64,000 bases of DNA from RGIG1902 sp034926865 (GTDB lineage Bacteria > Bacillota > Clostridia > Oscillospirales > Butyricicoccaceae), in the NCBI GenBank assembly GCA_034926865.1, contig JAYFQP010000016.1, positions 1 through 64,000 of the forward strand, in the 5' to 3' direction. Below, piece by piece: positions 58,138 through 64,000 of the stretch; within the stretch, counting starts at the first letter, position 1, and each line of letters begins with the position of its first letter. A model generated the notes under the pieces. It made no database searches and was not told where the DNA came from. It saw only the letters and a program-made list of their open reading frames with translations. Both the position numbers and the translations under genes were made by a program.

Positions 58138-60804
58138 TCAATTTTTCATTCTAAGCTGCATTTCGCTCCACTGGTCGGGGGTTATGGAGACTGTGCGGGG
58201 CTTGGAGCCCTCGAAGGGGCCTACTATGCCGCGGTCCTCCATTATGTCGATAAGCCTTGCGGCCCTTGCATAGCCGAGCTTGAGCCTGCGCTGCAAAAGC
58301 GAGGTGGAGGCCTCGCCTCTGTCGACTACAACGGATATGGCATCCATCAGCATTGGGTCATCGCTTTCGCCATCGCTTTGCTGGGTTTGACCTGAGCCAG
58401 TATTCTGAGCCTCGGCCTGGCGCTCGATATGGTCGAGTATCTCCTGAGAATAATCGGGAGAGCCTGTGTTTTTTACAAAGTCAATAACAGACTCTACTTC
58501 CTTTGAGCTTATGAAACAGCCTTGTACACGCCTGGGCTTTCCGCTGCCGAGGGGGTTATAAAGCATATCGCCCCTGCCTATCAGCTTTTCAGCTCCGTTC
58601 TGATCGAGGATTATCCTTGAATCGAGCTGCTGCGCCACGGCAAAAGCTATTCTGGAAGGGATATTTGCCTTCATAAGGCCGGTGATAACATCAGCTGATG
58701 GGCGCTGGGTGGCGATTATCAGGTGCATTCCGGCGGCTCTTGCCATCTGGGCGATGCGGACGATGGCCTCTTCGACTTCTCTTGCGGCGGCAAGCATTAG
58801 GTCTGCCAGCTCGTCGATGACTATGACTATCTGGGGAAGCGTGTCCCCCTCTCCCTTGCGTCTTATTTCATCGTTATAGGCCTCAAGGCTTCTGACATTG
58901 CATTCGCTTAGAAGCTTATAACGGCGCATCATCTCGCCTACGGCCCAATTAAGGGCTCCGGCGGCCTTTTTGGGGTCTGTGACCACGGGTATCAAAAGGT
59001 GCGGTATGCCGTTATACATTCCCAGCTCGATCATTTTCGGGTCTATCAGTATAAGCCGCACCTCGTCTGGGGAGGACTTATATATAAGGCTTACGATAAG
59101 CGAGTTTATGCAGACGGATTTGCCAGATCCGGTTGTTCCTGCTATGAGCATATGCGGCATTTTGCCTATATCTCCCACCACACACTGGCCTGCTATATCT
59201 TTGCCTACGGCAAAGCTTATCTTTGATTTTGCAGAGGAAAAAACTTTGTTCTGGAGGATATCCCTGAGGGAAACAACCTCCTGTACATCGTTCGGGACCT
59301 CTATTCCAACAGAATTATTTGATGGTATAGGCGCTATCCTCACGGCTGCAGCTCCGAGGGCCAGAGCGATATCATCTGAAAGCGAAGTCACCTTGGCAAA
59401 CTTGACGCCGCGCTGAAGCTGAAGCTCGTAGCGAGTTACGGTTGGGCCCTTTGTGACATTCACGATGGCGGCTTCAATGTTGAAACTTTTGAGGGTGTCT
59501 ACAAGGCGCTCGGCACATCTTACGATGCTCTCATGGTCAGCTCCTATGCCGGGGTCGCCCGGTATAAGCAAAGATAGCGGAGGATAGATATATTTGCCCG
59601 GGTCCGCTTTCGGAGTTTCCGAGAGCAGGGCATCTATATCATGCTCTTCAGCCGCCTTTTCGTGCTTTAGGGCCTCGGCCTCGCGCTTTTCATCAAGCGA
59701 GGGGCCGGAGGGAGGGGGATTTTCCGCGGTGAATATATTAAAATCGGCAGCCGAGTCTGAGGTTGCGGCTGCGGCAAAGGCAGAAGCACTGGCGGACAGA
59801 GAAGATAAAGTTGTTTCCGGCTCTTCGGATGAGCTTATGGGGCTGCATGCCACGGATTGGGTTATTACGGCGTCATCTGTGACAAATGTAGGCTCGGTTG
59901 GGGCCGTGGGGTCTTTTTGAACGGGGGCAGTATCTGCGGGAATCTGCACCTCGGGCTTATCTTTTCGGAAGAAGTCTATAAAGCCTCTTCGGACAGGAGG
60001 CTCCTGTGGCTCACGTATGCCGGCTGTCACGGCCTTCGAGGACTCTGAAAAAGAGGGGGTTGTGGGAAAAACAATGGGCATGTCCGATTTTGGAGAAGAT
60101 TCATACTGATGAATGGATAGCTCGCTCTTTTTACGCTTCAGTTTTTTGGGGTCTGGGGCGTCGGGCTCATCGTATTCTTCTTCAGGCGCGGGCCTCAGGC
60201 CCTTTGCGAAGTTTACGGGGTTGGTGCCGGTAGCGGCAAAACCGCAGGCTGCCATCAAAAGAAAGCAGAAGAATATTCCTCCGCCGGAGGACAGGGCTGC
60301 TTTTAGAATCCCGCCGAAAATGCCGCCGATAAGGCCGCCCGAGGAAAGTGAACGTCCAGTTGAGGCAAGAAGTTTGAGACCCTCAAGCCCAGCAGGATAT
60401 GAAGTTATATCCCTGACTATATGTCCCATTGTGCCAAAAAGAGGCGGCATGAAAAAGATTGCTGTTTCCCTGAGACGCACCTTGCTTTTCATCCTTACCA
60501 TAAGCGTAGCCGCGGCAAAAAGAAAGGCAGGGGGCGTCAGATAATAGCCGAATCCTATCAAAGAACCGAACAAAAGTTTGTAGCAGTCAATTAAAAAACC
60601 ATTCACATTAAATATCGAAAGGACTCCCAAAAAAGCCATAAAGATATAAAAGCCTGCTCTTATTGTTCGATGCAGCAGGCGTTTCTGCCTCCTTGTGGCG
60701 GCCGCCTTGGTACTTGAGGAGCTCTTTTTCTTGCCGTTCGTGCCGGCGGCGCTTGACTTGGAGGAGGCCTTTGAGCTTGAAGAAGATTGCTTTCTTTCGC
60801 TCAT
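58138..60804 (-). CDS. ftsK: DNA translocase FtsK/SpoIIIE
   Basis: 888 residues. An N-terminal basic tail rich in Ser/Lys, about four membrane helices (~50-200), an acidic/Pro-rich linker (~200-430), then the motor: Walker A GTTGSGKSVC near residue 560, Walker B IVIVIDELADLM near 660, ATQRPSADVITGLMKANIPSRIAF, and a C-terminal winged-helix gamma domain (SVVVDRGEASTSLLQRRLKLGYARAARLI) that reads oriented DNA sequences. It pumps chromosomal DNA through the division or sporulation septum. AGGAGTTGATCTG precedes the ATG. uppP lies 11 bases upstream on the same strand. Confidence 0.95.
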   Translation of the reverse strand: MSERKQSSSSSKASSKSSAAGTNGKKKSSSSTKAAATRRQKRLLHRTIRAGFYIFMAFLGVLSIFNVNGFLIDCYKLLFGSLIGFGYYLTPPAFLFAAATLMVRMKSKVRLRETAIFFMPPLFGTMGHIVRDITSYPAGLEGLKLLASTGRSLSSGGLIGGIFGGILKAALSSGGGIFFCFLLMAACGFAATGTNPVNFAKGLRPAPEEEYDEPDAPDPKKLKRKKSELSIHQYESSPKSDMPIVFPTTPSFSESSKAVTAGIREPQEPPVRRGFIDFFRKDKPEVQIPADTAPVQKDPTAPTEPTFVTDDAVITQSVACSPISSSEEPETTLSSLSASASAFAAAATSDSAADFNIFTAENPPPSGPSLDEKREAEALKHEKAAEEHDIDALLSETPKADPGKYIYPPLSLLIPGDPGIGADHESIVRCAERLVDTLKSFNIEAAIVNVTKGPTVTRYELQLQRGVKFAKVTSLSDDIALALGAAAVRIAPIPSNNSVGIEVPNDVQEVVSLRDILQNKVFSSAKSKISFAVGKDIAGQCVVGDIGKMPHMLIAGTTGSGKSVCINSLIVSLIYKSSPDEVRLILIDPKMIELGMYNGIPHLLIPVVTDPKKAAGALNWAVGEMMRRYKLLSECNVRSLEAYNDEIRRKGEGDTLPQIVIVIDELADLMLAAAREVEEAIVRIAQMARAAGMHLIIATQRPSADVITGLMKANIPSRIAFAVAQQLDSRIILDQNGAEKLIGRGDMLYNPLGSGKPRRVQGCFISSKEVESVIDFVKNTGSPDYSQEILDHIERQAEAQNTGSGQTQQSDGESDDPMLMDAISVVVDRGEASTSLLQRRLKLGYARAARLIDIMEDRGIVGPFEGSKPRTVSITPDQWSEMQLRMKN

Positions 60805-60815
60805 CAGATCAACTC

Positions 60816-61622
60816 CTATATTAAATTAAGTATTACAGTAATTACGCCTACAGAGGCGCAGTAGTATGCAAAATAACGGAAGCTGCCCTTTTTCATAAGC
60901 AGCGTAACCAGTTTAATGGCAAGATATCCGCTTATAAGTGAAGATATGAAGCCGGCTATGTACGGCAGCGGGGAAACGCTGCCAATGGCGGCATCCATCA
61001 GATCGGGCAGCTTAAATACAAACGAGCCTGCCACCGCCGGGATAGACAGAAGAAAGGCGAATCTTACGGCAAAATCTTTGCCAAAGCCTGTAAAAAGGCC
61101 GGCGCAGATTGTGCTGCCCGAACGGGATATGCCCGGGAAAAGGGCGCAGAGCTGGGCAAAGCCGACGATAGCGGCATCTTTATAAGAAGCGTTGGAGGCT
61201 GTTTTATACCCTCCGCCGTGGCGGTCAGCAAGAAAGAGGACTATTGCCGTTATGATGAGGGCGAAGCCGACAAAGAGCGTGCTTTGGAACATGGCCTCGA
61301 CATAATCATCAAGAAGAGCGCCTATGGCAAGGGGAAGAGTAGCTATAATTAGCATAATAACAAGCCTGCGGGAGGGGATATCGCGGGTTTTGAATTTGTC
61401 GAACAGAAGGCCCATAAACCCCTTTATGAGCTTGACTATATCGCCCCAAAAGGCGATTATTACGGCAAGCAGAGTACCTAAATGGACGATAACGGTAAAC
61501 AGTATATCTGATGGCAGGTCCATCAGTGCAGACACAAGCGTTAGATGCCCTGAAGAGGACACCGGCAGAAACTCAGTAAAACCCTGGACAATACCCAGGA
61601 GAATTCCTTGAAGGAGAGTCAT
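60816..61622 (-). CDS. uppP: Undecaprenyl-diphosphatase UppP (BacA)
   Basis: 268-residue membrane enzyme that removes a phosphate from undecaprenyl pyrophosphate so the lipid carrier can be reused for cell-wall synthesis. Both family signatures are present: GIVQGFTEFLPVSSSGHL at the N-terminus with the essential Glu, and PGISRSGST near residue 165. Seven to eight helices. GAGGTG precedes the ATG by eight bases. It sits between a PAP2 phosphatase and ftsK, 33 bases after the former. Confidence 0.95.
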   Translation of the reverse strand: MTLLQGILLGIVQGFTEFLPVSSSGHLTLVSALMDLPSDILFTVIVHLGTLLAVIIAFWGDIVKLIKGFMGLLFDKFKTRDIPSRRLVIMLIIATLPLAIGALLDDYVEAMFQSTLFVGFALIITAIVLFLADRHGGGYKTASNASYKDAAIVGFAQLCALFPGISRSGSTICAGLFTGFGKDFAVRFAFLLSIPAVAGSFVFKLPDLMDAAIGSVSPLPYIAGFISSLISGYLAIKLVTLLMKKGSFRYFAYYCASVGVITVILNLI

Positions 61623-61655
61623 TTTTTTTCACCTCAAAAGATTAGACTGCTATTG

Positions 61656-62195
61656 TTATTTTATAATATCATGTTCGAGCTTGTTTTTCCAGAAAAAAAG
61701 GGAAATCATTCCGCAGCAGGTTCCCACTATTGCCCCGGCCAGAACGTCTGTCGGGTAATGTACATAGAGGTAGAGGCGCGAAAGCCCCATGATGCAGGCA
61801 AGCCAGAGCGCAGCGGTGTGTGCCTTTTTGCCGAGAACGCTGACCCCGGCTGCGAAGGCAAAAGCTATGCCGGTGTGCCCCGAGGGAAAAGAGAAGTCAT
61901 GAGGGGCTTTTACTATGATTTTTACGGCTTGATTGAGGTCATAGGGACGTATCCTTCCCACAAGAGGCTTAATACACCCGTTTAGGATAATAAAGTCAAG
62001 CACAAGGGCCGTGATGCAGACGATACCGGCCTTTCTGGTAGGCTTATACAGCAATAGAAGTAAAGAAAGGAGTATGAATATCTCTCCGTTGGCTGATGCT
62101 GTATTGAGCATCTTTGCGATAATGTCGAATAAAGGGTTGTAAATGATTTGGAAGGAATCGAGAATTCTCAACTCGAACAGCGAAAGGGCTGTCAT
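61656..62195 (-). CDS. PAP2-family membrane phosphatase
   Basis: 179-residue membrane phosphatase with the three PAP2 motifs: KPLVGRIRP, PSGHT, and SRLYLYVHYPTDV carrying the nucleophile His. Five or six helices. Likely substrate is a lipid pyrophosphate (undecaprenyl-PP or phosphatidylglycerol phosphate). The ATG at 62195 has AAGGAGGTC five bases upstream; the longer frame to 62240 would run into the terminator hairpin. Its tandem with uppP suggests a shared role in lipid-carrier recycling. Confidence 0.88.
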   Translation of the reverse strand: MTALSLFELRILDSFQIIYNPLFDIIAKMLNTASANGEIFILLSLLLLLYKPTRKAGIVCITALVLDFIILNGCIKPLVGRIRPYDLNQAVKIIVKAPHDFSFPSGHTGIAFAFAAGVSVLGKKAHTAALWLACIMGLSRLYLYVHYPTDVLAGAIVGTCCGMISLFFWKNKLEHDIIK

Positions 62196-62215
62196 GAAAG
62201 ACCTCCTTTTTGGGG

Positions 62216-62251
62216 AAAATATTGCCGTGGCCTGTGCCACGGCAATATTTT
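62216..62251 (-). terminator. Terminator of the M20 amidohydrolase gene
   Basis: Perfect 15-bp stem (AAAATATTGCCGTGG and complement), six-base loop, T stretch on the minus strand. Confidence 0.85.
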
Positions 62252-62301
62252 AGATATATGTCCGGATATGGGCATATAGGCTTTGTTAAAATGCCCTTAT
62301 A

Positions 62302-63492
62302 TTATTTATGCGTTTTAAGGTAATTTATTACGAGGTTTGTAAAGACTGCCACGCCATAAGGCATAGCTTCCGCGTCAAAATGAATGGCGGGGTTGTGCGC
62401 TCCGTAGATATATCCGTCGGCGGGAACGCCTGCGCCGAGAGTCATCATCACCGCGGGAACGCGATCGGCTATCCATGCATAGTCTTCGGAGCCGAAGGCC
62501 AATGGCTCGCTGGCAGTAAGAATATTGTCGCCGCAGATATCTTCGATCCAGGGCTTGATTTCACGAGCCAGTTCGACATTGTTGATGACGGGAGGAACGC
62601 CGTTGGGGGAGAACTCAACTACGCACTCGCAGCGCATGGTTTTGCAGGCATCCTTCATGACTTCTTCAAAACGTTTTCTCATAAACTCGCGTACATCGTT
62701 TGAGAAGGTGCGGATCGTGCCGTTGAGGGTTACTTCGTTGGGGATGATGTTGAATATCGTTCCACCATGGATCTGGCCAAAGGTCAGAACAGCTCTTTCG
62801 GCGGCGGATACTTCCATAGAGATTATATGCTGCACAGCGGATACCGCATGACAGGCTGCCGTTACAGGATCGATAGTTTTGTGAGGCTGTGAGCCGTGAC
62901 CGCCGACCCCCTTAACTGTGACCTTGAACTGGTCTGCGGCCGAGTACATCGCGCCCTGTGACCAGATCACTCTGCCGACCTTGGATCTGTCAGAACCGGA
63001 CTCGATGTGTATGGCAAAGGAGGCGTCTACCTTGGGGTCTTCCATAAGGCCGGAGTTAATCATCTTCTTGGCGCCGGTGGTGGCCTCCTCGTCGGGCTGG
63101 AACATCAGCTTGACTGTGCCCTCAAGCTCGTCCTCATTTTCCTTGAGAAGCCTTGCGGCCCCGAGAAGCATGGCGGCATGATGGTCATGCCCGCAGGAAT
63201 GGCAGCTGCCGTTTGTGGCGGCGTATGGCAGGCCGGTTATTTCTTCCTGAGGCAGAGCGTCATAATCTGCCCTGAGAAGAACTGTCTTACCGGGCTTTTT
63301 GCCGACGATGGTGGCGACTATGCCGCACTCGCATATTTCTTTAGGTGTGATGCCCATTGATTGCAGCTCGCTTTTTATAAGCTCGGCGCTCGGCCTTACG
63401 TCATAGGCGACCCCGCCGTATTGATGGATCTGCTGCTGAAGCTTTTGCATATGGGGCAGAAGCTCTTTTGCGCGTTTAAGATAATTGTTCAT
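62302..63492 (-). CDS. M20 family amidohydrolase (aminoacylase/carboxypeptidase type)
   Basis: 396-residue cytosolic metalloenzyme of the M20D group, which hydrolyses N-acyl amino acids, hippurate-like compounds or dipeptides. Metal-site motifs: CGHDHHAAML, FQPDEEATTGAK and the catalytic Glu-Glu region; the dimerisation domain carries GVGGHGSQPHKTIDP; the last metal His lies in GAHNPAIHFD. AAGAAAGGAGAACAATAA precedes the ATG, which abuts the stop of the upstream gene. It fits the peptide-degrading theme of the window. Confidence 0.92.
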   Translation of the reverse strand: MNNYLKRAKELLPHMQKLQQQIHQYGGVAYDVRPSAELIKSELQSMGITPKEICECGIVATIVGKKPGKTVLLRADYDALPQEEITGLPYAATNGSCHSCGHDHHAAMLLGAARLLKENEDELEGTVKLMFQPDEEATTGAKKMINSGLMEDPKVDASFAIHIESGSDRSKVGRVIWSQGAMYSAADQFKVTVKGVGGHGSQPHKTIDPVTAACHAVSAVQHIISMEVSAAERAVLTFGQIHGGTIFNIIPNEVTLNGTIRTFSNDVREFMRKRFEEVMKDACKTMRCECVVEFSPNGVPPVINNVELAREIKPWIEDICGDNILTASEPLAFGSEDYAWIADRVPAVMMTLGAGVPADGYIYGAHNPAIHFDAEAMPYGVAVFTNLVINYLKTHK

Positions 63493-64000
63493 TTATTGTT
63501 CTCCTTTCTTTATTTCAACAGTGTTTTTTATTTCCGAATAAAGTGCCTTGGCGTGTTTAACCTCGTCCTTCGTTATCTCACGGTCAGTGTATCTGGCCTT
63601 GATATAGAGCTGTCTCAGGGCCTCCAGCGGGGCGCCGGGGAATAAATCTCGGGCTCCGCAACCTATTTGGGCAGAGTCGAAATCCGGTGTTATCATAAAG
63701 CCTCGAGCAAGGCATTCTCGCAAAAACTTGCGGTACTGGTGTCGTATGTCTTCGCTTTCATCTCTTTTGGCAAAGGGATTGCGGCGGGGAGATTTAGCCG
63801 AGGCTATGGTTTGTCGGTTCATGGTGAAGGGGCTTTTGCTGTCAAAACGGCGGTTTTTTCCTGCAAGCGCTTTTAACCCCTTGTAAAGCAGAAAACCTAC
63901 GATGACCGCCAAAACAGCAAAGAATATCCAGATCAGAAAAGGGGGGACATGGCCTTCGACTTCTTCATACAGCATATCGTTCGTGTTGCCAAGGTTCGAA
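63493..64000 (-). CDS. C-terminal part of a membrane protein resembling DUF4129 proteins (5' end outside window)
   Basis: The frame is open to the right edge; at least 168 codons are visible. A single membrane helix (FLIWIFFAVLAVIVGFLLY) is followed by a basic segment and a cytosolic helical domain (DIRHQYRKFLRECLARGFMI, then FPGAPLEALRQLYIKARYTDREITKDEV). That domain, with an Arg/Tyr-rich helix and a closing YxxARY-like phrase, resembles DUF4129, usually found after a transglutaminase-like domain. An internal ATG at 63975 could be a start, but the codons before it stay open, so I treat it as partial. The stop abuts the M20 start codon. Confidence 0.55.
   Translation of the reverse strand, partial: SNLGNTNDMLYEEVEGHVPPFLIWIFFAVLAVIVGFLLYKGLKALAGKNRRFDSKSPFTMNRQTIASAKSPRRNPFAKRDESEDIRHQYRKFLRECLARGFMITPDFDSAQIGCGARDLFPGAPLEALRQLYIKARYTDREITKDEVKHAKALYSEIKNTVEIKKGEQ

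Noticed and set aside
1..64000. CRISPR arrays, tRNA or rRNA genes, insertion sequences
   Set aside because: None recognised on either strand; no regularly spaced direct repeats or transposase genes.

Overview
The window reads as chromosome of a strictly anaerobic, Gram-positive Firmicute, most likely a clostridial lineage near the Oscillospirales, that lives on peptides and amino acids. The reasons are lipoprotein-type solute-binding proteins with clostridial lipoboxes, a two-subunit iron-sulfur L-serine dehydratase, superoxide reductase next to ferritin, a YtvI/AI-2E-type membrane protein, XkdX and LLH-holin phage genes, strong AGGAGG-type ribosome sites with several TTG/GTG starts, and sigma-A promoters with 17-base spacers. 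No rRNA, tRNA, CRISPR array or insertion sequence was recognised.

Layout. 1-8.6 kb: a tandem array of five paralogous family-5 (Dpp/Opp-type) solute-binding lipoproteins, the first cut by the window edge; the four complete copies each have their own promoter, and all five copies have a terminator; no permease or ATPase gene is with them. 8.8-13.3 kb: a DUF401 transporter-like protein (minus), a MalY/PatB-type C-S lyase/aminotransferase and the sdaAB-sdaAA serine dehydratase. 13.5-24.7 kb: a translation-flavoured stretch with a TetM/EF-G-like GTPase fused to a YacP/Rae1-like NYN nuclease domain, aspartate kinase, the rRNA methylase RlmB, a degenerate P1B-type-ATPase-like membrane protein that has lost its catalytic motifs, and an EF-G paralogue; a MarR regulator and an AI-2E family protein lie on the other strand. 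25-26.8 kb: patatin phospholipase and GNAT acetyltransferase, convergent on a 28-bp inverted repeat.

26.8-40.5 kb: a compact phage-derived block. A divergent ImmA/IrrE protease and XRE repressor face a control region with a strong promoter, a palindromic operator and a long leader hairpin. Rightward genes follow: two small early genes, large terminase, portal, scaffold-like protein, N4-gp56-type major capsid protein, tail-fibre genes (one a seven-repeat kelch protein), XkdX, a membrane coiled-coil protein, an LLH holin, a connector-like protein, a possible P22 gp10-like tail protein and an ejection-protein-like repeat protein. There is no integrase, replication gene, tape measure or endolysin, so it is a reduced podovirus-like element or a domesticated particle.

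40.6-47.4 kb: an RpiR regulator followed by a complete peptide ABC importer operon (SBP-OppB-C-D-F) behind a perfect consensus promoter with a palindrome at the predicted start point. 47.5-48.6 kb: superoxide reductase and ferritin (minus). 48.7-52.5 kb: three tandem OFA-type MFS transporters. 52.6-57.5 kb: DUF1846 protein, QueH, a stand-alone FakA-like domain, and a three-gene unit with an exported lipoprotein carrying DnaJ-type zinc repeats. 57.5-64 kb (minus): flavin reductase-like protein, FtsK/SpoIIIE, UppP, a PAP2 phosphatase, an M20 amidohydrolase and the C-terminal part of a DUF4129-like membrane protein that runs off the window.

Taken together: peptide capture (SBPs, Opp), intracellular amidohydrolase and amino-acid catabolism (SdaAA/AB, C-S lyase) fit a peptide-fermenting lifestyle. 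All calls come from reading motifs in the translated sequence; no database search was run.
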